Notes: a model not told the origin generated them from the sequence alone. Numbered from the stretch's first letter, positions 1 to 7,250 are shown. The stretch is DNA of 19,860 nt from Alphaproteobacteria bacterium (GCA_030727085.1 JANRCF010000068.1:1436-21295), one strand, 5' to 3'. Numbers and translations: made by a program.

Positions 1-8
1 TTTGTATA

Positions 9-48
9 TAGTGTAGCGCTGTATGGGATTTAGAACAATGGGGTTTGT
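9..48. repeat. 40-bp direct repeat, copy 1
   Basis: This 40-base stretch is repeated exactly, in the same orientation, at 3134-3173. No other copy was seen on either strand. The two copies bracket the repeat-protein gene, mdh and the carboxylesterase gene. Read on the minus strand, the repeat contains TTGTTC, 17 bases, then TACACT, which resembles a weak sigma-70 promoter. It may be the end of a mobile element, a small dispersed repeat, or a duplicated promoter region. The sequence alone does not decide. Confidence 0.9.
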
Positions 49-152
49 TAAGAGGTCAGCGTTTTAAGGATTTGTTTTTGAAACAATTCAACTAAAATTT
101 TTCATTTACTTGCAAAAAAATTCATAGTTAAAAATAATATCCAAAAATATAC

Positions 153-181
153 TTGAAATCACAAAACAAAACCACTATATA
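153..181 (+). promoter_or_regulatory. Sigma-70-like promoter of the repeat-protein gene
   Basis: TTGAAA at 153-158 is one mismatch from the -35 consensus. It is followed by a 17-base spacer and TATATA at 176-181 as the -10 element. Transcription would start near 188, leaving a leader of about 40 bases that carries the ribosome binding site GGGGAA just before the ATG at 227. The match is by eye. Confidence 0.55.
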
Positions 182-226
182 TACAATAGATCTAATATTA
201 ACAAACTAATTTTATCGGGGAACAAT

Positions 227-1384
227 ATGAAAAAATATATAATAGGCCTTCTTGCTTGCACGAGCATTTTAGCAGCAAGTGAATTTACTACTGATGATGG
301 AATGATTCCTAATTTGACTGGAGGGTCTGCAACCTATAGTAATCAAATCCCTAATTTGGCCACTCCCCTTCCTAATTTGGCCACCACTCCTATGGAACTT
401 CGCGAGCAAGCAACAGCTATTATTGATGAGAAATTAGCTCAATATACCCTTGAGTCTATGATGCATGACACTAAAATCCTTGAATTAGCAATGCATTCTC
501 CATCACTCTCAGCCCAAGCAATTGATATTCTTGGCAGGAAATTAGATCAATACGCACCTGGAGATTCGATGTATGACGTAGAAATACTTAAATTAGCTAT
601 AAATGCACCGGCACTTGCTGAGCAAGCGACTAATTTTATTGAATACAAATTAGGGCAATACATATATACACCTGAATATGGCGTGGTTGATGCTAAAATC
701 CTTGAATTAGCGCTGAATATTCCAGCACTTTCCGGGCAAGTAGCTAGGGTTGTTGGTGCTAAATTAGCTCAAGACAATACGACTACTACACCTTGCACGA
801 CCACCTATGATCTAAAAATCCTTAAACTTGCGATGAACATTCCATCACTTTCCGCCCAAGCAACTACTTTTGTTGCTAACAGGTTGGCTCAATACGCACC
901 TGGAGATTCGGTGTATGACATTAATATCCTTGAGTTAGCGTTTCATGCACCATCACTTTCCGCACAAGCAACTGATTATTTGGATCATAAATTAGGTCGT
1001 TACATATATACGCCTACACTTACAATATATGATTCTAAAATTGTTGAATTAGCGATGGATGGTGAACCAATACTTTACGCTCAAGCGACTCGGTTTATTC
1101 GTGGAGAGCTGGCTAAATTTACTACTATGACACATAATGCTCAGATTCTTAAGTTAGCGATGATGAATGTACCAGAACTTGCCACCCAAGCAACTGCTTT
1201 TGTTGCTAACAAATTGGCAGAATTTACGCCCATGACGTATGACGTTGAGATTCTTAAGTTAGCAATGAATGCACCATCACTTTCTGCACAGGCAAATGCT
1301 TTTGTTGGCACCAAGCTGGCTGCATCTACTACTATGACGTATGATGTTGAGATTCTTAAACTCGCCATGGGAATTGCTAACTAA
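227..1384 (+). CDS. Predicted secreted helical-repeat protein, function unknown
   Basis: The protein has 385 residues and I do not recognise a named family. Residues 1-18 look like a Sec signal peptide: KK, then a hydrophobic stretch, ending near ILAAS. Residues 28-54 hold a short low-complexity segment with three PNL(A/T) motifs. From about residue 58 to the end the protein is tandem repeats with the core I-L-x-L-A-M-x-x-P-S-L-S-A-Q-A-T followed by F-V-x-x-K-L-A. The ILxLA core falls at residues 84, 120, 158, 198, 234, 272, 307, 342 and 377, and the last copy is cut short by the stop. Each unit looks like two amphipathic helices joined by a turn at the Pro, so a solenoid is likely. Linkers vary (APGDS, YIYTP, TMTYD). 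The ATG follows GGGGAA. Export to the periplasm or outside, and a role in surface or host interaction, are inference only. A terminator follows. Confidence 0.85.
   Translation: MKKYIIGLLACTSILAASEFTTDDGMIPNLTGGSATYSNQIPNLATPLPNLATTPMELREQATAIIDEKLAQYTLESMMHDTKILELAMHSPSLSAQAIDILGRKLDQYAPGDSMYDVEILKLAINAPALAEQATNFIEYKLGQYIYTPEYGVVDAKILELALNIPALSGQVARVVGAKLAQDNTTTTPCTTTYDLKILKLAMNIPSLSAQATTFVANRLAQYAPGDSVYDINILELAFHAPSLSAQATDYLDHKLGRYIYTPTLTIYDSKIVELAMDGEPILYAQATRFIRGELAKFTTMTHNAQILKLAMMNVPELATQATAFVANKLAEFTPMTYDVEILKLAMNAPSLSAQANAFVGTKLAASTTMTYDVEILKLAMGIAN
470..1381 (+). repeat. Tandem in-gene repeats with a 342-bp higher-order period
   Basis: The coding repeats are spaced 36, 38, 40, 36, 38, 35, 35 and 35 codons apart. 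The 36-38-40 trio is a unit of 114 codons (342 bp) that has been duplicated. Near-identical DNA encoding the APGDS linker starts at 551 and 893, and the YIYTP linker DNA starts at 659 and 1001, each pair exactly 342 bases apart. A second, shorter period of 102-105 bases dominates the C-terminal end, for example the TATGACGTTGAGATTCTTAA-like segments near 1236 and 1338. The pattern points to growth by unequal recombination or slippage. Confidence 0.85.
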
Positions 1385-1420
1385 AAATTGCAACAACAAA
1401 AAAACCTACCTTTATAAAAA

Positions 1421-1456
1421 AAACCTGAGATGTCCTAAAAAACACCTCAGGTTTTT
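1421..1456. terminator. Bidirectional rho-independent terminator
   Basis: AAACCTGAG at 1421-1429 pairs perfectly with CTCAGGTTT at 1446-1454 across a 16-base loop. A runs precede the stem and T runs follow it, so the hairpin can serve both the plus-strand repeat-protein gene, whose stop is at 1384, and the convergent minus-strand mdh, whose stop is at 1476. Confidence 0.85.
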
Positions 1457-1475
1457 AATTTTTGTCAGGATAATT

Positions 1476-2435
1476 TTACAATCCTAAACGTGTTACATCG
1501 TCCATCAACCGTTGAACCGACTGAATAGATGCATTAAATTGATTCTTTTCATTTTCTTCAAGTGATAATTCAATCACTTTTTCAACACCATTTTCACCAA
1601 TAATAGCAGGCACACCTACATACATATCGGATACACCGTATTCACCGCTCAAATGAACAGCGCACGGTAAAATACGACGCTGGTTAAATAAATAGCTTTC
1701 AGCCATCGATAAAGCCGACGACGCTGGCGCATAAAACGCCGAACCTGTTTTAAGTAAATTCACGATTTCCGCACCGCCATTTCGGGTGCAATCAATAATT
1801 TGATCAACGCGTTCTTGTGAAATCATTCCCATAGCAACCCATTCCCTTAGTGGGATCCCGCCAACGGTCGTATAACGTGGCATTGGCACCATAGAATCAC
1901 CATGCCCGCCAAGTACAAATGCTTGAATATCCGCTGGGGATACTTTCATTTCTTCGGCCAGGAAATGGATATAACGCCCTGAATCCAAAACACCAGCCAT
2001 ACCAACAACATGCGACACAGGCAATCCCGATGCCTTTTGCATCAACCACACCATCACATCCAATGGATTAGTCACAACAATAACAAACGCCTTAGGGCAG
2101 TGTTTCTGAATATTAGCTGCTACTGCTCGAACAATGCCCGCATTCACCGACAATAAATCATCACGGCTCATCCCGGGTTTCCGTGGCACACCGGCGGTTA
2201 CAATAACCACATCAGCGCCCGCCATATCCGCTGGATCATTACTACCAAGACATCCGTTTTCAATGCCATCGATCGCACTACCTTGCGATAGATCTAAACT
2301 TTTCCCTTGAGGAATTCCCTCGGCCACATCAATCATAATAACATCACCAAGACGACGTTGCAAAGCAAGGTGTGCTAGTGTGCCGCCGATATTACCGCTA
2401 CCCACAAGGGCTATTTTAAATCGCCTCGATGTCAT
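1476..2435 (-). CDS. mdh: NAD-dependent malate dehydrogenase
   Basis: This is a TCA-cycle enzyme that oxidises malate to oxaloacetate with NAD. The 319 residues match the usual length of the LDH-like malate dehydrogenases of alphaproteobacteria. Visible features are the Rossmann glycine motif GSGNIGG at 12-18, Asp36 at the end of the second strand (fits NAD rather than NADP), and the substrate loop GVPRKPGMSR, whose Arg85 and Arg91 fit malate rather than lactate specificity. The substrate and relay residues Arg154 and Asp151 are present, as is catalytic His178 in GGHGDS. The ATG overlaps the stop of the upstream carboxylesterase gene as ATGA, so the two are translationally coupled. In many alphaproteobacteria mdh is linked to sucCD and sucAB; here it is followed by a terminator instead. 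Confidence 0.97.
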   Translation of the reverse strand: MTSRRFKIALVGSGNIGGTLAHLALQRRLGDVIMIDVAEGIPQGKSLDLSQGSAIDGIENGCLGSNDPADMAGADVVIVTAGVPRKPGMSRDDLLSVNAGIVRAVAANIQKHCPKAFVIVVTNPLDVMVWLMQKASGLPVSHVVGMAGVLDSGRYIHFLAEEMKVSPADIQAFVLGGHGDSMVPMPRYTTVGGIPLREWVAMGMISQERVDQIIDCTRNGGAEIVNLLKTGSAFYAPASSALSMAESYLFNQRRILPCAVHLSGEYGVSDMYVGVPAIIGENGVEKVIELSLEENEKNQFNASIQSVQRLMDDVTRLGL

Positions 2436-3100
2436 ATTGTTTTCCTTATTTCTTGTTGATTAGAATCAGTAAATACACGCTGCAAATACTCACGACCCAC
2501 ACGAAGACCTACATCATCGATACTATGCCCCAATCCATTACACGTCTGCGGCGTGACCTTTACACCATATAGTTGAAGCTGCGTTTGTGCCTGAAATAAT
2601 GCCGCATAGGGCACAACCGTATCAGCGGTGCCATGCACAAGAAGAATAGGCGGAGCATCCTTAGGGCGATCAAGCGATGCTGGCGGATAAAACGCACCGG
2701 AATACCCAATGATTCCCCCAAGGCCTGGCACATGGAACACCATATCCATAGCCAACATACACCCTTGTGAAAAACCAACCAACGCAATATCTTTCGCTTC
2801 AAGCTTATGTTCAGCCATCAGATTCTTTACGTAACCAGCAAGCAATGGAGCAGCTGTATACATACCTTGACGAATATTAAGGGGATTAAAATCTTGTAGT
2901 CCAAACCATTGACGCCCAAGTGGCGACATTTCACACACATCAGGCGCATGCGGCGATACAAAAAGCGTATCAGGCAAATACCTTGCCCATTGCGCACCAA
3001 TATCAATTAAATCGTCACCTGTTGCACCATAGCCATGCAGGAAAATGACAATTTTACGAATAATTCCTGAGACAGGAGAGATAATAGGACCAGTTAACAC
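2432..3100 (-). CDS. Alpha/beta-hydrolase, phospholipase/carboxylesterase family
   Basis: This 222-residue cytoplasmic serine hydrolase resembles the YpfH / carboxylesterase II group. Near the N-terminus FLHGYGATGDD forms the oxyanion-hole HG motif. The nucleophile elbow is GFSQG with its central Ser, followed by HGTADTVVP with the acidic residue and LGHSID with the catalytic His. The physiological ester is unknown. The start is GTG at 3098-3100; an in-frame TAA lies only a few codons upstream and no clear Shine-Dalgarno is seen, so the start is chosen by length and homology pattern. The gene ends in an ATGA overlap with mdh, forming a two-gene operon. The 40-bp repeat at 3134-3173 lies just upstream and may contain or have displaced its promoter. 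Confidence 0.9.
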   Translation of the reverse strand: MLTGPIISPVSGIIRKIVIFLHGYGATGDDLIDIGAQWARYLPDTLFVSPHAPDVCEMSPLGRQWFGLQDFNPLNIRQGMYTAAPLLAGYVKNLMAEHKLEAKDIALVGFSQGCMLAMDMVFHVPGLGGIIGYSGAFYPPASLDRPKDAPPILLVHGTADTVVPYAALFQAQTQLQLYGVKVTPQTCNGLGHSIDDVGLRVGREYLQRVFTDSNQQEIRKTI

Positions 3101-3133
3101 ACAAAACCATTAAAAATTTAAGTTATTTGCATC

Positions 3134-3173
3134 TAGTGTAGCGCTGTATGGGATTTAGAACAATGGGGTTTGT
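3134..3173. repeat. 40-bp direct repeat, copy 2
   Basis: This is identical over 40 bases to 9-48 and in the same orientation. The match ends abruptly on both sides. It lies 34 bases upstream of the carboxylesterase GTG start, so the promoter-like TTGTTC-17-TACACT on its minus strand is correctly placed and oriented for that operon. Confidence 0.9.
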
Positions 3174-3313
3174 GCAATGTGATTAACCACAGTAAATTAG
3201 TCTTTTAAAAACCCGCTCATTTTCATCAAACAAATTCACCAATATCTTTTAGTGATATTATTTCTGTTTGCTCAGAGATATCCTTATTATTTACAAAAAC
3301 GCTTTAAAGCAAT

Positions 3314-3490
3314 TCACTTTATAACCCTCAGCAGCTTTTGATGATTTGTAACCTCAATAATTGGCGTACCTGGGTATTCTTCTTTTAATACATTAATACG
3401 TTTTTTACGTTCAGAGATAGCACTTCTGCGAGGGATATTTCTAATGATTACGAGAATCTTTTGTATTCTTTCGAATAGATTTTGATACAT
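3314..3490 (-). CDS. Small hypothetical protein, 58 residues, possible remnant
   Basis: This is an ATG-to-TGA reading frame of 58 residues. The sequence is Lys/Arg-rich (contains RRSAISERKKR) and has a predicted amphipathic N-terminal helix. GGATAAGAG before the ATG could serve as a weak ribosome binding site. I do not recognise a family. The next open stretch downstream, on the same strand but in another frame, also reads like protein, so this may be the front of a decayed longer gene rather than a functional small protein. Confidence 0.3.
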   Translation of the reverse strand: MYQNLFERIQKILVIIRNIPRRSAISERKKRINVLKEEYPGTPIIEVTNHQKLLRVIK

Positions 3491-3651
3491 GTCTCTTATC
3501 CAGTAAACGGTATCAAAGTAATTAAAAAAAATAACGCAATAAAAACATAAACCAAATGTTTTTTATTTTGGACAAATTTTAAGCGCATTAATTTTTCAAA
3601 TATTTATCACTCTCCTTTTATTATATTTGTCGTGCTAAGAAGCCGTTAAAT

Positions 3652-3813
3652 CTAACGCAGAATCACATTCTTCACTTCGGATGTTTGCGCACTCTCTACC
3701 CTCATGGTACGCACGTATTTAAGCGCCTTTGGCAACAATAATTCTTTCCTCAGATTGTCTCGTAACATATTCAATAAAGCATCACATTGAATGTTTCGAT
3801 CATTGACTTTCAT
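3652..3813 (-). CDS. Small hypothetical protein, 53 residues, possible remnant
   Basis: This is an ATG-to-TAG reading frame of 53 residues, helical in character (for example LLNMLRDNLRKELLLPKAL). GAGAAG before the ATG is a poor ribosome binding site. A strong AAAGGAGGT sequence on the same strand about 90 bases further upstream heads other short frames that overlap this start. No family is recognised. It could be a genuine small gene, part of a frameshifted one, or chance. Confidence 0.25.
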   Translation of the reverse strand: MKVNDRNIQCDALLNMLRDNLRKELLLPKALKYVRTMRVESAQTSEVKNVILR

Positions 3814-4167
3814 CTACACTTCTCACGCCAATAATCATCCTAATATTGCAACGCTTATGGTCATTGCCATCAGCCCGTTTCCTACCTCCTTTGTTGTAAA
3901 TAGAATATGAAAACCATATCATGCGGATGAAATACTTCCTGCAATATTTAGGTAGCACTTTTTTCAACAATTAACAAATTTGACTATATTTATAGTAAAA
4001 TTTATTTTAATTTTTTATAGTTCAAAATTCATACTTGCAAACCTAATGTTATTATGTGCGCAATATGCACATAAAATCACGTCACAAATAAAATTAGAAT
4101 ATAGCACATTTGATAATTAATATGATTAAGGAAAGAGGAGTTTTATATACATATTTTAAACTTTCAT

Positions 4168-5070
4168 TCATTTATTGTTTAGTACAGACCACGCCTTTAA
4201 CGTCAACATATCTTTCCAAACCAGTGCTTTTTGACTGGGGGATCGCATAATATAAGATGGGTGAAGTGTCGGCATTGCAGCAATCGTAGCACCGCTCTTA
4301 GTTGTATATTCTAAAATCTGCCCACGTAATTTCAAAATACCATCGCCGCGATTAAGCAATGTCTTCACAGCTACGCCACCCAGCAAAATCAAAATCTTAG
4401 GCTGCACAAGTTCAATATGTCGCTGAATAAATGGCAAACAATACGCAACCTCAGCCACTGTAGGCGGGCGATTCCCTGGTGGGCGCCAAGGAATTATATT
4501 ACTAATATAAATCGAACTGCGATCAATCCCAATGGTTGCTAAAATCGTATCCAACAACTGCCCACTTTGCCCAACAAACGGTTGCCCCAAACGATCTTCA
4601 TCTGCGCCTGGTGCTTCCCCAATTAGCATAACATCTGCTGCCGGGTTGCCATCTGCAAATACTGTATGCGTGGCTGCCTTAATCAAATCACACCCCGTTG
4701 CATTTTCCATCGCATAACGTAATTGTTCAAGTGTTTCACAATTCAAAGCAGGGTGATCACCAGCTGTCACAACAGGTGGCGTAAAATCAGGCATCTTAAA
4801 TGTAGTAGCCAGAGAAGGTGAGGAAGTTGCTAAAACAGAAGGAGTTGGCGCAGATTGAGACACATTGGATTGAGATGGCATAGTCCCAATTGCAGATTCT
4901 TTATGCGGCTCTGTATTTGATGCTGCTTGCATAGCCATCGGTTTAAATGACAACTTTACTGGCGCCGTCGCCACATAATGATCGCGCGGCACATCAGATA
5001 GCGCAGCGTCCACACCGCATGTGCGATACCAATCAAGAATTTGTGCGTAATTATGTAATGGCTCTGTCAT
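4168..5070 (-). CDS. udg: Uracil-DNA glycosylase, family-4-like (alphaproteobacterial type)
   Basis: The protein removes uracil from DNA at the start of base-excision repair. Its 300 residues comprise an N-terminal segment (1-40), a Ser/Thr/Pro-rich linker (about 45-100) and a catalytic core (about 110-295). The core shows GEAPG at 151-155 with ADED, PFVGQSG at 164-170, RPPGNRPP at 196-203, and the second active-site motif HPSY at 270-273. Classical family-4 enzymes carry four Cys that bind a 4Fe-4S cluster. Here only Cys127 (GCDL) and Cys211 (YCLPF) sit at the expected places; the first is Ala124 and the third is Trp195. The gene follows atpF on the same strand after 59 bases, but an extended -10 element in that gap suggests its own promoter. 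Confidence 0.93.
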   Translation of the reverse strand: MTEPLHNYAQILDWYRTCGVDAALSDVPRDHYVATAPVKLSFKPMAMQAASNTEPHKESAIGTMPSQSNVSQSAPTPSVLATSSPSLATTFKMPDFTPPVVTAGDHPALNCETLEQLRYAMENATGCDLIKAATHTVFADGNPAADVMLIGEAPGADEDRLGQPFVGQSGQLLDTILATIGIDRSSIYISNIIPWRPPGNRPPTVAEVAYCLPFIQRHIELVQPKILILLGGVAVKTLLNRGDGILKLRGQILEYTTKSGATIAAMPTLHPSYIMRSPSQKALVWKDMLTLKAWSVLNNK

Positions 5071-5118
5071 GCATGCAGTATACAGATTCGTTTAGAAAAA
5101 GTGAAAGGGCAAATTGGA

Positions 5119-5127
5119 ATTATAGCA
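5119..5127 (-). promoter_or_regulatory. Extended -10 promoter for the uracil-DNA glycosylase
   Basis: The minus strand reads TGCTATAAT, a perfect -10 hexamer with the TGn extension. No good -35 hexamer lies 17 bases upstream, which extended -10 promoters tolerate. The start point would be near 5112, about 40 bases before the glycosylase ATG. The element sits just past the atpF stop. Confidence 0.45.
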
Positions 5128-5129
5128 CG

Positions 5130-5621
5130 TTACGCAGCAATCTTCATAGAATCCAACAATCCTAAGGATTGCTCTAACTGCTTTTCATGGAATACATCAC
5201 TCGCATGCTCTTTAAGGTAAGCCGTTAATTTTTCAAAAATATCTGCAATGAGTTTTTCTTGATAAACTTTGCGAAAGCGTTCTTCTAAATGCTTTGCGTG
5301 TAGCGCATGCACTATCTTTTTTTGCTCGATCTCCGTAAGAATTTCTTCTCGCATGGAAAGGATCAATGCATCACACGCAATACGACCCTTTTCCATAAGT
5401 TCAGCAACTTTTTCATCAGCACATTCAAGCTCAGCGCCTATTTTCTTTAATCGAACATACGCTATTTCACGTGCATGCGCGGCATCTTGAATACGTTCTT
5501 TTATAAGATTAATTTCTTCATCTAAAATAGAACCCACATTAAAAAAGCGTTTCCAGACCAGAAAACCAACTAGAATTAAAAAACTTAGCGCTACAAAGTG
5601 AGATGGATCAATGTGCAACAT
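5130..5621 (-). CDS. atpF: ATP synthase F0 subunit b
   Basis: Subunit b is a peripheral-stalk component that anchors F1 to F0. The protein has 163 residues. A single N-terminal membrane helix spans about residues 8-27 (FVALSFLILVGFLVW), followed by a long, charged, Ala/Glu/Lys-rich coiled-coil helix typical of the family. It overlaps the end of atpF' by 14 bases, and its ribosome binding site (AAGGTGA) lies inside the basic C-terminal coding tail of atpF'. It is the last gene of the F0 cluster; the F1 genes are not in this window, which matches the split F0/F1 arrangement of alphaproteobacteria. Confidence 0.92.
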   Translation of the reverse strand: MLHIDPSHFVALSFLILVGFLVWKRFFNVGSILDEEINLIKERIQDAAHAREIAYVRLKKIGAELECADEKVAELMEKGRIACDALILSMREEILTEIEQKKIVHALHAKHLEERFRKVYQEKLIADIFEKLTAYLKEHASDVFHEKQLEQSLGLLDSMKIAA

Positions 5622-6123
5622 GAGTCACCTTTTTCTTTTTTTTATCAGGAGGAGACACATTAGATGTTGAAGGCGAATATTTCTGGTTAGAATTGCTGAC
5701 TACATGCGCTAGTATTTGATTTAAGCAATCATTGGCTAATGGCTCCATGCTTTCTTGCAATTGTAACTGCTGACGTTCAAACGATTTCTCCATATCCTTC
5801 AAACTGTTTGAAAGCTCTTCGTCAATATGCGTTAGTTGAAGTTTTTTCTTATTTTCCAAACCCTCAAGGGTTTCTTTTAGGTGCGCTTCAACTTGGCAGT
5901 GCGCATCTTCTATTTTTTTCTGACTCTTTTCAAACAAAAGCTTTGCTTGTTCTTGCATATGCTCTGCTTGCTCTACGTCGTAACGAATTTTTGACAAACG
6001 CTCTTCAATTGTGCGATTAAACTTAGGAATAAAAACACGCGCATAGAAAAAAATAACCACGCCTAAGCAAATCGCCAACCAAAATATTTGCGAAATAAAG
6101 GTTGATGTATCAAATTGAGGCAT
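5608..6123 (-). CDS. atpF': ATP synthase F0 subunit b'
   Basis: This is the second, diverged b subunit that pairs with b as a heterodimeric stalk in alphaproteobacteria and photosynthetic organisms. It has 171 residues. The N-terminus MPQFDTSTF is followed by a membrane helix at about 11-29 (FWLAICLGVVIFFYARVF), then the IPKFNRTIEERL motif and a long coiled coil. The C-terminus carries a Ser/Pro linker and a KKKKK run encoded by an A-rich stretch near 5631-5645; this tail overlaps the ribosome binding site and start of atpF. GGAAG precedes the ATG at 6121-6123. Confidence 0.92.
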   Translation of the reverse strand: MPQFDTSTFISQIFWLAICLGVVIFFYARVFIPKFNRTIEERLSKIRYDVEQAEHMQEQAKLLFEKSQKKIEDAHCQVEAHLKETLEGLENKKKLQLTHIDEELSNSLKDMEKSFERQQLQLQESMEPLANDCLNQILAHVVSNSNQKYSPSTSNVSPPDKKKKKVTHVAH

Positions 6124-6153
6124 GGCTTAATCTTCCGACTGGATGTGTTATGT

Positions 6154-6378
6154 CTAACCGAACAAAATCAGCAATGACACAATCAAAGCAAACAAGGCAA
6201 TTGACTCGGTTAATGCGAATGCAAGAATACCTTTACTGAACAATTCATCCTTAACGGATGGATTGCGAGCAATAGATGAAATCAATGTCGAAAACAAATT
6301 TCCAAGCGCAAGCCCAACACCGAAGAGCGGTAATATTGCAATAGCTGCAGCGATTTTTGTGATGCCAGCAAGTTCCAT
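6154..6378 (-). CDS. atpE: ATP synthase F0 subunit c
   Basis: This is the proteolipid of the rotating c-ring, with 74 residues in two membrane helices. The Gly/Ala-rich first helix includes GVGLALG at 20-26. The polar loop is Arg38-Asn39-Pro40 instead of the more common Arg-Gln-Pro. The ion-carrying carboxylate is Glu58 in the second helix (ALTESIAL). The helix-1 Gln expected in many sodium-binding rings is absent, so proton coupling is the better guess. A strong ribosome binding site (AAGGAG) precedes the ATG. An 87-base gap separates it from atpB upstream; atpF' follows after 30 bases. Confidence 0.96.
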   Translation of the reverse strand: MELAGITKIAAAIAILPLFGVGLALGNLFSTLISSIARNPSVKDELFSKGILAFALTESIALFALIVSLLILFG

Positions 6379-6465
6379 AATTTAAATAACTCCTTTTTAA
6401 CTTATTTGTAAAATCCAACAATCTATCATTCCTAAAAAGAGAATGAAGATTTGTATTTATACCTG

Positions 6466-7206
6466 TTAGTGTAAACTTAGCGCATCATTTAAGTAAATGC
6501 ACGTTAATATCGTAAAGACATATGCTTGCAAAAGAGCAATCATGATTTCAAACCCAGTGAGCGTTGTGTTAAGCAAAAGAGGCAAAATACTAATAACAGC
6601 CAACGGACTTTTAAGAAGCATCCCAACAAAGCCAGCAAAAATCTTAATCATCACATGACCCGCAACCATATTTGCAAATAAACGAACGGCCAGACTAACT
6701 GGGCGTGCAAGGAACGATATTATTTCAATAGGAATCAAGATAGGCGCAACAAAGAGCGGTGTTCCAGCAGGGTAGAATGTGCGAAAGAAATGCGTACCAT
6801 GCTTAATGATACCTACCGTTGTGGCGCTAATAAAGACAAGCATCGCCAAAGCAAAAGTGACAATGATATGACTTGTAACGGTAAAACTATAAGGCAAAAG
6901 CCCCATTAAATTCGACATCAAAACAAAAAGGAATAAAGGGAATACGTATGGAAAGTAAGCTCTCCCCTCGCGGCCAAGGCTTGATTTCAAGACATCCGCT
7001 ATAAAGTTATAAACGTATTCATAGGCAAACTGCACACGACTTGGAATAAGCGAAGATTTACGTGTAACAACATGCCCAAGCACGCACAATGTGACGGCTA
7101 CGATGACCATCCACAACGATGAGTTCGTAAACGAAATATCGAATCCACCCACGTTAATGGGGATCAATTTTATGATCTTAAACTGATGTAACGGGCTATT
7201 GGTCAT
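6466..7206 (-). CDS. atpB: ATP synthase F0 subunit a
   Basis: Subunit a is the stator that forms the proton half-channels next to the c-ring. The protein has 246 residues and about five or six membrane helices. The conserved fourth-helix motif PVSLAVRLFANMVAGH carries the essential Arg, and the C-terminal LQAYVFTILTCIYLNDA is the usual last helix. It is the first gene of the operon atpB-atpE-atpF'-atpF, with an extended -10 promoter about 40 bases upstream. The atpI gene that often precedes atpB is missing here; the upstream neighbour is the CPBP protease gene. Confidence 0.97.
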   Translation of the reverse strand: MTNSPLHQFKIIKLIPINVGGFDISFTNSSLWMVIVAVTLCVLGHVVTRKSSLIPSRVQFAYEYVYNFIADVLKSSLGREGRAYFPYVFPLFLFVLMSNLMGLLPYSFTVTSHIIVTFALAMLVFISATTVGIIKHGTHFFRTFYPAGTPLFVAPILIPIEIISFLARPVSLAVRLFANMVAGHVMIKIFAGFVGMLLKSPLAVISILPLLLNTTLTGFEIMIALLQAYVFTILTCIYLNDALSLH

Positions 7207-7241
7207 CCGGCAACTTAAATGATACTCTGTATTTCACAGTT

Positions 7242-7250
7242 ATTATACCA
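7242..7250 (-). promoter_or_regulatory. Extended -10 promoter of the F0 operon
   Basis: On the minus strand TGGTATAAT gives a perfect TATAAT with the TGn extension. The -35 region is weak (CTGGTT at a 17-base spacing). Transcription would begin near 7235, about 30 bases before the atpB ATG, between the protease stop at 7302 and atpB. It is a good candidate for the main F0 promoter. Confidence 0.6.

Larger units (their letters stand above)
3101..4167. other. 1.07-kb AT-rich region of low coding potential
   Basis: No recognisable full-length gene lies between the carboxylesterase and the glycosylase. The region holds the second 40-bp repeat and two small minus-strand ORFs (listed separately). 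It also contains short open stretches that read like coding sequence but are broken by stops, for example the minus-strand frame from about 3295 down to 3226 and another overlapping the start of the 53-residue ORF near 3813-3960. This looks like a decayed gene region. No tRNA or clear terminator was seen. Confidence 0.6.

Noticed and set aside
227..260. Possible lipobox (LLAC) in the repeat protein.
   Set aside because: The Cys is at residue 11, too close to the N-terminus for a normal lipoprotein signal, and Leu at -2 is atypical; cleavage after ILAAS is more likely.
470..1381. The short tandem coding repeats as a CRISPR array.
   Set aside because: The repeats are in-frame with variable linkers, encode a regular protein pattern, and have no constant-length unique spacers or cas genes nearby.
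3101..4167. A tRNA or known structured RNA in the gene-poor region.
   Set aside because: No cloverleaf arms, TPsiC-loop sequence or strong GC-rich fold was found on either strand.
5608..5650. Slippery A-rich run (A AAA AAG type) at the atpF'-atpF junction, as a possible programmed frameshift.
   Set aside because: A -1 shift there does not lead into the atpF frame, and atpF has its own start and ribosome binding site, so ordinary overlap explains the arrangement.
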